Translations under genes and position numbers: made by a program | Assembly (NCBI GenBank): GCA_900551075.1 | Contig: URVB01000025.1 | Location: 1 to 49,379 of the forward strand | Length of the DNA: 49,379 nucleotides | DNA from: an uncultured Blautia sp. | Lineage (GTDB): Bacteria; Bacillota; Clostridia; Lachnospirales; Lachnospiraceae | Direction of reading: 5' to 3' | Shown: positions 6,596 through 15,716 of the stretch, piece after piece | How positions within the stretch are numbered: the first letter of the stretch is position 1 | Layout of the letters: the number at the start of each line of letters is the position of its first letter | The notes under the pieces: generated by a model | What the model was told of the DNA's origin: nothing | Seen by the model: only the letters and a program-made list of their open reading frames with translations | Databases searched by the model: none

Positions 6596-8206
6596 ATGAA
6601 GAAGACGAAAAAAGTTTTGTCTGCAATCATTGCCGGAGCAATGGCACTTTCAATGTCCGCAACCGCATTTGCGGCAGAGATGGAGGACAACATTGCAATC
6701 GAGGCAACCAACAAGAATGGCAAGTCTGCTGACAACGATCTGGTAATTGCAATCGAGGGAAGCGTTTCCTCACTTGACCCGGACAACATTCCGGATACCA
6801 ACGCAATCTCCGCAACCCGCGGTATGTACGAAATGTTGGTAAGATTTGACGAGAACCAGGAAATCGTAAGCGGTCTTGCAGACACATGGGAAGTATCTGA
6901 GGATTCCCTGATTTATACCTTCCATCTTCGTGAGGGAATTAAGTTTCATGACGGCACAGACTTCAATGCACAGGCAGTTGTCGCCAACTATGACCGTGTG
7001 GTAGATGTAGAAAACAACCTTCGTACAAGAAGAACCTTCGTTACAACTAAGAACGAAGAAGAGTTCTACCGCTGTGCAAGCGTGGAGGCTGCTGATGATT
7101 ACACAGTAGTATTTACCCTTGCGGAGCCGTACAGTACCTTTATCAATAAGCTGACTCAGTTCTGTATCATCAGCCCGGCTGCAATTGAAGAGTACGGCAA
7201 TGATATTATGTACCATCCGTGTGGAACCGGCCCGTTCAAATTCGAAGAGTGGGTAGAAGGCGACCATACCACAATGGTTAAGAACGAGGAATACTGGGGA
7301 GAACCGGCAAGTGTTGATTCCGTGACTATCCGCGAGGTTCCGGAAGCCGGTTCCCGTACAGCCATGCTGCAGACGGGCGAAGCCGACATGATTTACCCGA
7401 CGGCGGCAGACCAGTTATCCGTACTGGAAGGCGCAGGAGATGTAGATGTTCATGCAGTTACTTCTAATATTATGAGATACGTAACCCTGAATACCAACGT
7501 AGAGGCATTGAGCGACGTAAGAGTCCGTCAGGCAATGAACTATGCAATCGACAAGAATGCTTACTGTCAGGTTATGTACTCCGGATACGGCACACCGGCT
7601 ACATCTGCAGCACCGAACTGCATCCTGTATTACCAGGAGCAGACTCCGTATGATTACGATTTGGAAAAAGCGAAATCCCTTCTGGAAGAAGCCGGCTATG
7701 CAGACGGATTCGACCTTACTATCTGGGGTGATAACACTACACAGGAAATCAAAGGTATGACCTTTATCAAACAGCAGTTGGAGCAGATCGGCATCAACGT
7801 AGAGGTTCTTCCGATGGACCCGGCTACTGTATCTGATAAGATTTACGTTCCGTTAGAAGACGCAGAGATCAATATGTGGTATGTAAACTGGTCCGCATCT
7901 GACTTCAGTATGGACGGTTCCTTAAGATCCCTTCTGTACTCCACCATGTGCCCGCCGACCAGTGCAAATACCGTATACTATAACAATGCAGACTTTGATA
8001 AACTGATGGATGATGCATTGGCAACAGCCGATACCGGGAAGCTTGCTGATCTGTATGGACAGGCGCAGAAGATAGCATGGGATGATGCCGTATGGCTTTT
8101 CCTGGGGAATGACCAGCTTCTGTACTCCACCAAATCTTATCTGTCCGGTGCATATGTAGCTCCGGATGGATGTATCAACTTTGCAGGTGCTGTTCTGGCT
8201 CAGTAA
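6596..8206 (+). CDS. peptide/nickel-type ABC transporter substrate-binding protein (SBP family 5)
   Basis: The 536-residue product follows the DppA/OppA/NikA fold: the N-terminal landmark LREGIKFHDGTDFNAQAVV, the central segment YHPCGTGPFKFEEW, and DVRVRQAMNYAID are all present. It captures a substrate outside the cell and delivers it to the permeases encoded downstream. The first 27 residues form a signal peptide with a basic start, a hydrophobic core and an AFA-A type I cleavage site. No lipobox cysteine is present, which is unusual for a Gram-positive binding protein. AAGGAGGT precedes the ATG. An attenuating terminator after the gene probably keeps it more abundant than the permeases. Family 5 proteins bind oligopeptides, glutathione, nickel or sugars; the ligand cannot be read here. 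Confidence 0.9.
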   Translation: MKKTKKVLSAIIAGAMALSMSATAFAAEMEDNIAIEATNKNGKSADNDLVIAIEGSVSSLDPDNIPDTNAISATRGMYEMLVRFDENQEIVSGLADTWEVSEDSLIYTFHLREGIKFHDGTDFNAQAVVANYDRVVDVENNLRTRRTFVTTKNEEEFYRCASVEAADDYTVVFTLAEPYSTFINKLTQFCIISPAAIEEYGNDIMYHPCGTGPFKFEEWVEGDHTTMVKNEEYWGEPASVDSVTIREVPEAGSRTAMLQTGEADMIYPTAADQLSVLEGAGDVDVHAVTSNIMRYVTLNTNVEALSDVRVRQAMNYAIDKNAYCQVMYSGYGTPATSAAPNCILYYQEQTPYDYDLEKAKSLLEEAGYADGFDLTIWGDNTTQEIKGMTFIKQQLEQIGINVEVLPMDPATVSDKIYVPLEDAEINMWYVNWSASDFSMDGSLRSLLYSTMCPPTSANTVYYNNADFDKLMDDALATADTGKLADLYGQAQKIAWDDAVWLFLGNDQLLYSTKSYLSGAYVAPDGCINFAGAVLAQ

Positions 8207-8271
8207 CGGAGAGCAGCAGGATAATCGCAGAGCAGTCATTATTCGAAGATGAATCATGATCCATGATTATA

Positions 8272-8304
8272 AACGGTCATCTTGCAGAAAGGTGGCCGTT
8301 TTTT
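8272..8304 (+). terminator. intra-operon terminator or attenuator after the binding-protein gene
   Basis: A 10-bp stem (8272-8281 with 8291-8300, two G-T wobbles) is followed by six T. A smaller dyad, AATCATG/CATGATT (8252-8268), lies upstream and could protect the 3' end. A GGAGACA/TGTCTCC stem (8352-8376) precedes the next ribosome site. Partial read-through would lower permease levels relative to the binding protein. Confidence 0.65.
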
Positions 8305-8406
8305 GAACTGAAACAGAGATAGCTGCTGCTGCGAATACCAGAAAAGGAAGCGGAGACATGCCGGCCGGCTGTCTCCTGCTGATTGGGGAAAGAAGGAGGT
8401 AAATCT

Positions 8407-9327
8407 ATGGGCCGTTATTGTTTGAAAAGGATACTGAGCGCCATACCCTTAATGCTGGTCATCTCATTTCTGATTTTTATGTTTATCCATATGATACCAG
8501 GTGATCCTGCCCGTCTTGTTGCCGGTAAGGATGCAACGAAGGAAGAGGTTCAGGTGGTACGTGAAAATCTGGGATTGGACAAACCGATCGTAGAGCAGTA
8601 TGTAGATTATATGAAAGGCCTCTTTACAGGCGATCTTGGAAATTCCATCAAAAATGGTGCAACCGTGATCGATACCATTATTCCGAGATTTAAACCGACA
8701 TTTATGCTGACAATAAGCTCGATGGTATGGTCGGTCATCATAGGAGTTGGAATTGGTATCGTCGCTGCTGTAAAAAGGGGAAAACCAACGGATTATCTGG
8801 TAATGCTTATTGCCATTTCCGGTATTTCCGTGCCGAGCTTCTGGTTCGGCCTCATGCTTATCCAGTGGTTTGCAGTAGGACTGGGGCTGGTTCCTACGGC
8901 CGGGCTGGATAGTATCCGCAGTTATATTCTGCCGTCCATTACTATGGGCGCAGGTACCATGGCAATCCTGGCCCGTTTCACACGCTCCTCCATGCTGGAA
9001 TCCCTGCGTGAAGATTATGTGCGTACAGCAAGAGCTAAGGGCTTAAGCGGATTTTTGGTAATCATGCGCCATGCGTTTAAAAACTCTTTGATTCAGGTAG
9101 TTACTGTTGCCGGCCTGCAGATCGGCGGTCTTCTTTCCGGTTCTGTGCTGGTAGAAACCGTTTTTTCCATTCCGGGTCTTGGACGGCTTCTGGTGGACTC
9201 CATCAACTTCCGTGATTATAAGGTGGTACAGGCGCTGCTTCTGTTCTTCTCTATGGAGTATATCATCATCAACCTGATCGTTGACCTGCTCTACGGAGTC
9301 CTGAACCCGAAAGTACGCTATGATTAA
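8407..9327 (+). CDS. peptide-type ABC transporter permease (DppB/GsiC family)
   Basis: The 306-residue inner-membrane permease is one half of the importer channel. The start ATG 8407 follows AAGGAGGT by six bases. It begins with a membrane helix (residues 6-30) and the family signature MIPGDPAR, then a large extracellular loop and about five more helices. The EAA-type cytoplasmic loop EDYVRTARAKGL contacts the ATPases. The end GVLNPKVRYD is typical of DppB. AAGGAGGT overlapping its stop codon serves the second permease gene. Confidence 0.93.
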   Translation: MGRYCLKRILSAIPLMLVISFLIFMFIHMIPGDPARLVAGKDATKEEVQVVRENLGLDKPIVEQYVDYMKGLFTGDLGNSIKNGATVIDTIIPRFKPTFMLTISSMVWSVIIGVGIGIVAAVKRGKPTDYLVMLIAISGISVPSFWFGLMLIQWFAVGLGLVPTAGLDSIRSYILPSITMGAGTMAILARFTRSSMLESLREDYVRTARAKGLSGFLVIMRHAFKNSLIQVVTVAGLQIGGLLSGSVLVETVFSIPGLGRLLVDSINFRDYKVVQALLLFFSMEYIIINLIVDLLYGVLNPKVRYD

Positions 9328-9338
9328 GGAGGTGCGCC

Positions 9339-10238
9339 ATGGCAGAAGTTAAAACAAAGGTTTCCGATGAATTTCGGGATGATGCAGTCCTGCCGAAGCC
9401 AAAGAGCAGGGCAAAAGAACTCGTAAAGAAATTTATAAAAAATAAAACAGCGGTGATCTCTCTGATCTTCATCCTGTTTTTAGTGGTAATTGCGTTTATC
9501 GGACCCCATGTAGTTCCGTATGACGCAGATGCGCCTGATTACGGGGCAATTTTCCAGGGACCGGGTTCTGCACATTGGTGGGGAGCAGACGAATACGGAC
9601 GTGATGTATTCAGCCGTCTGCTGGTTGGGACCAGATTGTCTCTCGGTGTAGCATTATTTTCCGTAGTGGTAGGAGCGGCAGCCGGTGTTGTCCTTGGCGT
9701 GCTTGCCGGATATTACGGAGGTATTTTGGATTCACTGATCATGAGAAGCTGTGATGTACTTTTTGCATTTCCGGATATCCTTCTTGCCATCGCCGTAGTT
9801 GCGATCATCGGGCCTGGTGTTGTAAATGTTATGATTGCGATCGCAGTCTTTACCGTACCGTCCTTTGCCCGCGTTATCCGAAGCGCTACTATTACCGTAA
9901 AGGAATCCCTTTATGTAGAGGTCGCCCGTTCCCTTGGATGCAAAGACAGACGAATCCTCTGGGTACATATTTTTCCGGGAACCATCCAGTCTATTATCGT
10001 CAATTTTACCATGCGTATCGGTACAGCCATCCTGGCAGAGGCATCCCTGAGCTTTCTGGGATTCGGCGCAAACGTTACGGAAGCGGACTGGGGTTCCATG
10101 CTTTCACAGAGCCGCAACTACTTAAATACAGCACCGCACCTGGTACTGTTCCCCGGCATCCTGATCTTCCTCACCGTACTTGCATTCAATCTGTTAGGTG
10201 ACGGCCTTCGGGATACACTGGATCCAAAAATCAAGTAG
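9339..10238 (+). CDS. peptide-type ABC transporter permease (DppC/GsiD family)
   Basis: The 299-residue second permease has the DppC layout: a long cytoplasmic N-terminus ending in SRAKELVKKFIKNKTAV, a first helix, the periplasm-side signature HWWGADEYGRDVFSRLL, and five further helices. The EAA loop VARSLGCKDRRIL is present. It ends DGLRDTLDPKIK, as is typical. The ribosome site overlaps the dppB stop, so the two permeases are tightly coupled and should form a 1:1 heterodimer. Confidence 0.93.
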   Translation: MAEVKTKVSDEFRDDAVLPKPKSRAKELVKKFIKNKTAVISLIFILFLVVIAFIGPHVVPYDADAPDYGAIFQGPGSAHWWGADEYGRDVFSRLLVGTRLSLGVALFSVVVGAAAGVVLGVLAGYYGGILDSLIMRSCDVLFAFPDILLAIAVVAIIGPGVVNVMIAIAVFTVPSFARVIRSATITVKESLYVEVARSLGCKDRRILWVHIFPGTIQSIIVNFTMRIGTAILAEASLSFLGFGANVTEADWGSMLSQSRNYLNTAPHLVLFPGILIFLTVLAFNLLGDGLRDTLDPKIK

Positions 10239-10250
10239 GAGGGAAGGCAA

Positions 10251-11249
10251 ATGTCAGAGAGATTATTAGAAGTAAGAGAACTGCGTACAGAATTTAAAAG
10301 AGAAAAAAGCTGGGTAACGGCGGTAAATGACGTTTCTTTCCACCTGGACAAGGGTGAAGTACTGGGCCTGGTAGGAGAGTCCGGCTGCGGTAAATCCGTA
10401 ACCTCACTTTCCATTATGAGACTCCTTCTGGATACCTCCGGAAAGACTACACACGGAGAAGCGTTCTTTAACGGAAAGGATTTGCTGAAGCTTTCGGAAA
10501 AAGAAATGCGTGATATCCGGGGCTACAGGGTTTCCATGATCTTCCAGAATCCCATGAGCTCCCTGAATCCATGTATGAGAGTGGAACGTCAGATCATGGA
10601 GGCGATTCTGCTCCATAACAAAGTGAGCAGACAGGAAGCCAGACAGAGAGCCTTTAGCGTACTGAAATCCGTAGGAATTCCGGACCCGGAAACGACCTTA
10701 AGAAGCTTTCCTCATCAGCTTTCCGGCGGCATGAGCCAGCGTGTTATGATTGCTATGGCAATGTCCTGCGAACCGGAAATGCTCATTGCAGATGAGCCGA
10801 CAACCGCTCTTGATGTAACGATCCAGGCACAGATTCTGGAGCTGATGCTCCAGATCAAAGAAGAACGGAACACAGGGATTCTCCTGATTACCCATGACCT
10901 GGGTGTTGTGGCAGAAATGTGTTCCCGCGTGATCGTTATGTATGCAGGGCGTATTGTAGAAGAAGCGCCGGTAAAGGATCTGTTTGAAAATCCGGTACAT
11001 CCGTATACCCGGGGCCTGATCGCATCCGTTCCGAAGCTTGGCAGCAATGTAACCAGCCTTCCATCTATTCCGGGCAGCGTTCCGGACTTATCTGTAATGC
11101 CAAAAGGCTGTAAATTTGCACCAAGATGTAAATATGCGCAGGATATCTGCTGTGAAAAGGAACCGGAACTTACTTATGTGGAGGGTTCCACAGTCCAGCG
11201 CTGCCGTTGTCATATATTCCGTTCGAGGAAGCAGGAGGTGGGCTCATGA
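10251..11249 (+). CDS. peptide-type ABC transporter ATPase (DppD/OppD family)
   Basis: The 332-residue ATPase energises the importer. The Walker A motif GESGCGKS is at residues 42-49. The signature LSGGMSQR and the Walker B MLIADEPTTALD follow. The C-terminus is an oligopeptide-transporter extension, beginning near NPVHPYTRGL, with a cysteine cluster (Cys at GCKFAPRC, then ICC, then RCRC). In DppD-type proteins such cysteines can hold an iron-sulfur cluster. AGGAGGGA precedes the ATG. The stop overlaps the start of the partner ATPase gene. Confidence 0.94.
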   Translation: MSERLLEVRELRTEFKREKSWVTAVNDVSFHLDKGEVLGLVGESGCGKSVTSLSIMRLLLDTSGKTTHGEAFFNGKDLLKLSEKEMRDIRGYRVSMIFQNPMSSLNPCMRVERQIMEAILLHNKVSRQEARQRAFSVLKSVGIPDPETTLRSFPHQLSGGMSQRVMIAMAMSCEPEMLIADEPTTALDVTIQAQILELMLQIKEERNTGILLITHDLGVVAEMCSRVIVMYAGRIVEEAPVKDLFENPVHPYTRGLIASVPKLGSNVTSLPSIPGSVPDLSVMPKGCKFAPRCKYAQDICCEKEPELTYVEGSTVQRCRCHIFRSRKQEVGS

Positions 11250-12223
11250 GTGATATATTAGTTTCCGTAAAAAATGCTACCAAAACCTTTGCGGTGTCAA
11301 AGGGAGGCTTTGGCCAGAAAAAATATGTCCATGCAGTCAATGACGTGTCTTTTGATATTAAGCGAGGAGAGACGTTCTCTCTGGTCGGAGAGTCCGGCTG
11401 CGGCAAATCCACCACAGGCCGTCTGGTAAACCACCTTCTGGTGCCGGATTCCGGTGAAGTTTGGCTGAACGGACAGAAGATTTCGTCCATGTCCGAAAAA
11501 GAAATGCGGCCCCTTCGCAAGGATGTGCAGATGATTTTTCAGGACCCGTACGGTGCGCTGAATCCGCGTATCAAGATTCAGGACCTGATTGGTGAACCGC
11601 TTTTGATCCATACCGGCCTGTCTTCCGGCGAGCGTCTGAAAAAAGTGCAGGAGCTTCTGGAAATCGTAGGTCTGAATGCTGCGCATGGAGAGCGTTACCC
11701 TCACGAATTTTCCGGCGGACAGCTTCAGCGTGTGGGAATCGCCCGGGCTCTGACCGTAAATCCCAAGCTGATCATTGCGGATGAACCGGTATCAGCGCTG
11801 GATGTTTCTATCCAGGCGCAGGTGCTGAACCTGATGCAGAAACTCCAGGAAGATTTTCATCTTACTTATTTGTTTATTTCCCACGACCTGAGTGTTGTGG
11901 AAATGATTTCCGACAGCATCGGAGTTATGTATCTGGGAACAATCGTGGAAACAGCAGAGAAAAAGGAACTATATGCAAATCCTCTTCATCCGTATACCAA
12001 GACCCTGCTTTCCGCAGTTCCGATTCCGGATCCTGCCAGAGAGAAAAAACGTATTCTCTTAAAGGGTGATCTTCCAAGTCCGGTGAATCCTCCGTCCGGA
12101 TGTCTGTTCCACACCAGATGTCCATATGCGGCGGAAAAATGCAGGACGGAGCGTCCGCCTGTTCTTGAACCGGAGAAAGGTCATAAAGTAAAATGCCATT
12201 TTCCGGGAATAGCGGATAAGTAA
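11246..12223 (+). CDS. peptide-type ABC transporter ATPase (DppF/OppF family)
   Basis: The 325-residue partner ATPase starts at ATG 11246, inside an ATGA overlap with dppD and eight bases after AGGAGG. The Walker A motif is GESGCGKST (48-56), the signature is FSGGQLQR, and the Walker B is LIIADEPVSALD. The C-terminal segment HPYTKTLLSAVPIPDP and cysteines in GCLFHTRCPYAAEKC mark the OppF family. It dimerises with DppD under the two permeases. The next gene, a fucosidase, follows with no terminator between them. Confidence 0.94.
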   Translation: MSDILVSVKNATKTFAVSKGGFGQKKYVHAVNDVSFDIKRGETFSLVGESGCGKSTTGRLVNHLLVPDSGEVWLNGQKISSMSEKEMRPLRKDVQMIFQDPYGALNPRIKIQDLIGEPLLIHTGLSSGERLKKVQELLEIVGLNAAHGERYPHEFSGGQLQRVGIARALTVNPKLIIADEPVSALDVSIQAQVLNLMQKLQEDFHLTYLFISHDLSVVEMISDSIGVMYLGTIVETAEKKELYANPLHPYTKTLLSAVPIPDPAREKKRILLKGDLPSPVNPPSGCLFHTRCPYAAEKCRTERPPVLEPEKGHKVKCHFPGIADK

Positions 12224-12255
12224 TGACAGACAGCGATGTAGAAAGAGAGGCTTGC

Positions 12256-13569
12256 ATGTATACTTTTGACAGAGAAAAATATGAAAAGCGTATGGAATGG
12301 TTTATCCATGCCAGATTCGGTATGTTTATTCACTGGGGGCTGTATGCGATTCCTGCAAGAGGAGAATGGGTGCGCAGCTATGAGGAAATGCCAAAAGAAG
12401 ATTATATGAAGTATTTTGAAGAATTTGACCCGCAGGACTGTGATCCGGCCGTGTGGGCCAGGGCGGCCAAAGAAGCGGGAATGCAGTATGCAGTTCTGAC
12501 GGCTAAGCATCATGACGGATTCTGCCTGTTTGACAGCCGGTATACAGAATTCAAATCTACCAATACCAAATGCGGGCGCGATTTCGTTGCGGAATTTGTA
12601 GAGGCGTTTCGGGCCGAAGGCCTGAGGGTAGGATTGTATTTTACCCTGCTTGACTGGTATCATGAGGACTATCCGCATTATGGAGATAAAAACCATCCCA
12701 TGAGATATGATCCTGCATACTCTAATGAAGGCCGTGACTTTGACAGATATCTTACCTATATGCATAACCAGGTGAGAGAAATCTGTACCAATTACGGCAA
12801 GCTGGACCTGCTTTGGTTTGACTTCTCTTATGATGACCTGAGAGGTGAAGCATGGAGAGCGACGGAATTGATCCGGATGGTACGGGAGCTTCAGCCGGAT
12901 GTCATTATTGATAACCGCTTGGAAGTAAGCGGTGAGGGCTATGGCTCCCTTGCGCAGTGTAAGCCTGCGCCTTATCATGGAGACTTTGTTACTCCGGAAC
13001 AGATGATACCGCCGGGGGGAATCAAGGATGTGGAAGGCAAAGATATGTATTGGGAGGCATGTGTGACCATGAACGGAAACTGGGGCTTTCATGCAACAGA
13101 TCATTATTTCAAGCCGGCATCCATGTTGATCAAAAAACTGGTGGAATGTGTTTCCAAGGGCGGTAATATGATCCTGAACATCGGGCCGGACGCCAAAGGA
13201 AATATTCCAAAAGAGTCTGTGAAGGCTCTGAAGGAGATTGGCGCCTGGATGTCCCAAAATGGAAGGAGCATTTACGGATGTACCAAAGCAGGGCTGGATA
13301 AGCCTGAGTTTGGGCGCATTACCAGAAATGAAAAAAGTCTTTTCTTTCATCTGTATGAAAATTCAATTGGTCCTCTGCCCCTGCCGGGAGTTTGCAAGGA
13401 GGACGTAAAAGCCATTCGTTATCTCGCGACGGGGGCGGAAGTACCGATTTCCACGAGCTGGGTACACAGCGATTATCCGGACATACTCTTTGCAGACCTG
13501 GGGCCGGATCCAATCCTTCCGGATTCGGTGGACACGGTTTTGGAAGTTGTATTAAAACAGGTGCTTTAG
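12256..13569 (+). CDS. alpha-L-fucosidase, glycoside hydrolase family 29, cytoplasmic
   Basis: The 437-residue product starts RMEWFIHARFGMFIHWGLYA and contains TAKHHDGFCLFDS, both classic GH29 landmarks. The nucleophile is expected at Asp189 in DLLWFDFSYDD. GH29 enzymes release L-fucose from glycan ends with retention. No signal peptide is seen, so the substrate must be imported first, which agrees with its place directly after the importer genes. I prefer ATG 12256, preceded by AGAGAGG. An alternative ATG at 12223 overlaps the dppF stop and would add 11 residues. The C-terminal 110 residues look like the beta-sandwich usual in this family. Confidence 0.92.
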   Translation: MYTFDREKYEKRMEWFIHARFGMFIHWGLYAIPARGEWVRSYEEMPKEDYMKYFEEFDPQDCDPAVWARAAKEAGMQYAVLTAKHHDGFCLFDSRYTEFKSTNTKCGRDFVAEFVEAFRAEGLRVGLYFTLLDWYHEDYPHYGDKNHPMRYDPAYSNEGRDFDRYLTYMHNQVREICTNYGKLDLLWFDFSYDDLRGEAWRATELIRMVRELQPDVIIDNRLEVSGEGYGSLAQCKPAPYHGDFVTPEQMIPPGGIKDVEGKDMYWEACVTMNGNWGFHATDHYFKPASMLIKKLVECVSKGGNMILNIGPDAKGNIPKESVKALKEIGAWMSQNGRSIYGCTKAGLDKPEFGRITRNEKSLFFHLYENSIGPLPLPGVCKEDVKAIRYLATGAEVPISTSWVHSDYPDILFADLGPDPILPDSVDTVLEVVLKQVL

Positions 13570-13583
13570 TATTCGAAGTGGTC

Positions 13584-13612
13584 TTGCAATAAAGTGTAAC
13601 GGGTGATAGAAT
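13584..13612 (+). promoter_or_regulatory. predicted promoter for the DeoR regulator gene
   Basis: TTGCAA (13584-13589) and TAGAAT (13607-13612) have 17-base spacing. This lies in the 73-base gap after the fucosidase gene, so the regulator may have its own transcript besides read-through. Confidence 0.45.
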
Positions 13613-13642
13613 ACGGGATATGCGATGAATGGAGTGAGGACT

Positions 13643-14404
13643 ATGTTTACAGAAGAAAGACAGGAAGCGATTCTACAAATGCTTCAGGAGCATGGTAAAG
13701 TAAAAGTCCGTTCTTTAAGCGAGACATTTAAGGTAACGGACGACTGCATCCGCAAGGATTTAAAAACACTGGAAAAAGCCGGACATATCAGACGTACATA
13801 CGGAGGTGCAATTTTATCCAGTGATTATCCTCTGGATCGGGATGTTATAGACCGCAGGAGCGTCAACGTAGAAAAAAAGGATATTATTGCACGAAAAGCA
13901 TTTCATCTCATCAGAGATAACGAAACGGTTTTTCTGGATATTTCCACCAGCAATATTAAGCTTGCCAAGCTTCTGGCAGAATCAGGAAGACGTTTGGTAG
14001 TCGTGAGTAACATGATTGATATTCTTCAGATTCTTGCGACTTCCTTTGCCATTACAGCAGTAGGGACGGGTGGAATCATGTACCGGACAGTCAATGGATT
14101 TATGGGCTCCGCTGCCATTGAGGTGATTAAGCAGTATAGCTTTGACAGAGCTTTTATTGGAAGCTGTGGGGTAGATATGACAGATTTGTCGGTCACAACC
14201 TTCGGGGTAGAGGACGGACTGACAAAAAGGGCAGCAATTCTAAGCAGCCGGCACATTTATGTAGTAATGGAGAAAGATAAATTTTATTTTAACGATTCCT
14301 ATAAATTTGCCCATTTTGATGATATAGACGGCATTATAACAGATGAGGCACCGGATTCGGCAGCTATTGGAACGCTGGAATCGGCCGGGGTGCAGTTATA
14401 TTAG
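13643..14404 (+). CDS. DeoR-family transcriptional regulator
   Basis: The 253-residue protein has an N-terminal winged helix (EERQEAILQMLQEHGKVKVR, then RKDLKTLEKAGHIRRTYGGA) and a C-terminal DeoR sensor domain of the ISOCOT fold (IGSCGVDMTDLSVTTF). Such proteins usually repress sugar catabolic operons and respond to a phosphorylated sugar intermediate. I start it at ATG 13643 after GGAGTGAGGA; ATG 13625 has no ribosome site. Its place between the fucosidase and the aminopeptidase makes it the likely local regulator. The effector could be a fucose-derived or amino-sugar phosphate, but this is inference. Confidence 0.9.
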   Translation: MFTEERQEAILQMLQEHGKVKVRSLSETFKVTDDCIRKDLKTLEKAGHIRRTYGGAILSSDYPLDRDVIDRRSVNVEKKDIIARKAFHLIRDNETVFLDISTSNIKLAKLLAESGRRLVVVSNMIDILQILATSFAITAVGTGGIMYRTVNGFMGSAAIEVIKQYSFDRAFIGSCGVDMTDLSVTTFGVEDGLTKRAAILSSRHIYVVMEKDKFYFNDSYKFAHFDDIDGIITDEAPDSAAIGTLESAGVQLY

Positions 14405-14416
14405 GGGGAAAGCTGA

Positions 14417-15697
14417 ATGATACAATTAGTCAGGGAGAGCAGCCTTTTGGCATTGCCGGCGGGCTGCACGGCCGGATTCTCCGACAGAGTACAGATCAAA
14501 GAATTTTTTGCAAAAGCCGTAAAGTCCTTGAATGGCACGGAATTTTCGGCAGATTTGACACAGCTTGTAGATGAAAAGGGGCTGTCGTATGTGAGTGATG
14601 CAGTGGAGGGAATGCTCCTTGGAACCTTTGTACCGGAGCGGTTCCCCGCGATACCGCGGAAGGAATGGAAGATAGAGCTTCTGGGCCTTCCCATTGAAGC
14701 AGAAAACATTGTAAGAGAAACAGAGACAGTGGCAGAAGGGATTGTATGGGCCAGAGATATGGTGAACCGCCCCGGCAATCTGCTTCGTCCCGGGGCATTT
14801 GCCGGGGAAGTGAAGAAGCTTCTTGCCAAAGTACCGGCGGAGGTTGAGCTGCTGGATGCAGAAAAGATGAAGGAAGCAGGGCTGAATGCAGTGCTGGGAG
14901 TAGGCATGAGCAGTGCATATAAGCCATACCTGTGCATCATCCGGTATAAAGGAAATGCAGGAGATGACAGGAACACCGGACTGGTAGGCAAGGGAGTAAC
15001 CTGCGATACGGGGGGATACTGCCTGAAACCCTCTTCCTCCATGACAGGAATCAAAGGTGATATGGCCGGTGGTGCGGCTGTGGTTGGCGCTGTTTATGCA
15101 TTGGCGAAGAACCGGGTTCCCGTGAATGTGACTGCACTGATCCCGATGGTGGAGAACCGTCTTTCCGATGGCTCACTTCTTCCGGGGGATGTGATTACTT
15201 CTTACAGCGGCAAAACGATTGAGGTGATGGATACAGACGCAGAAGGACGCTTGATCCTGGCAGATGCAGTTACCTATGCTGTTCGCAATGAGCATGTAGA
15301 CCGGGTACTGGATATTGCCACGCTGACCGGATGCATTTGTACAAGCCTCGGTTTCGTTGCAGCAGGTATGCTCTGTGACAATGAAGATTTTGTAAGAGAC
15401 TTTGAACGGGCTTATCGAAAATCAGGGGAGCGCTATCTGAGATTTCCGATCTATCCGGAATATGAACGGTTAATTGAAAGCGATATTGCAGATGTGAAAA
15501 ATGTGGGCGGTAAATATGCGGGAAGTATTACGGCCGGATTGTTTGTACGGCGGTTCGCAGAGCAGACACCGTGGATGCATCTGGATATCGCGGGAACAGC
15601 CTGGGTGGACCAGCCTGTATTTGAATACCAGAGCAAGGGTGCCAGCGGAGCCGGTGTGACAACCTTGTATTATTTATGTGCGGGAGAGAGAAGGTAA
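14417..15697 (+). CDS. M17 family leucyl aminopeptidase, divergent
   Basis: The 426-residue cytosolic metallopeptidase removes N-terminal residues from peptides. The two-metal site is intact: Lys192, Asp197, Lys204, Asp215, Asp274 and Glu276, with Arg278 as the bicarbonate-binding residue. Two normally invariant positions differ. VTFDSGG reads VTCDTGG (Cys196), and the signature NTDAEGRL reads DTDAEGRL (Asp272 for Asn). The N-terminal domain is short compared with E. coli PepA (about 500 residues). It begins 12 bases after the regulator stop, so the two are co-transcribed. In this setting it would finish degrading imported peptides. Confidence 0.9.
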   Translation: MIQLVRESSLLALPAGCTAGFSDRVQIKEFFAKAVKSLNGTEFSADLTQLVDEKGLSYVSDAVEGMLLGTFVPERFPAIPRKEWKIELLGLPIEAENIVRETETVAEGIVWARDMVNRPGNLLRPGAFAGEVKKLLAKVPAEVELLDAEKMKEAGLNAVLGVGMSSAYKPYLCIIRYKGNAGDDRNTGLVGKGVTCDTGGYCLKPSSSMTGIKGDMAGGAAVVGAVYALAKNRVPVNVTALIPMVENRLSDGSLLPGDVITSYSGKTIEVMDTDAEGRLILADAVTYAVRNEHVDRVLDIATLTGCICTSLGFVAAGMLCDNEDFVRDFERAYRKSGERYLRFPIYPEYERLIESDIADVKNVGGKYAGSITAGLFVRRFAEQTPWMHLDIAGTAWVDQPVFEYQSKGASGAGVTTLYYLCAGERR

Positions 15698-15716
15698 GAG
15701 AGGGTCAGAAGAACTT

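Noticed and set aside
8252..8268. AATCATG/CATGATT dyad as a separate operator
   Set aside because: It lies immediately before the attenuator and is more simply an mRNA 3' structure; it is mentioned only with the terminator.
12223..12255. Upstream start of the fucosidase at ATG 12223
   Set aside because: It overlaps the preceding stop codon with no clear ribosome site. ATG 12256 has AGAGAGG at normal spacing and fits the family N-terminus.
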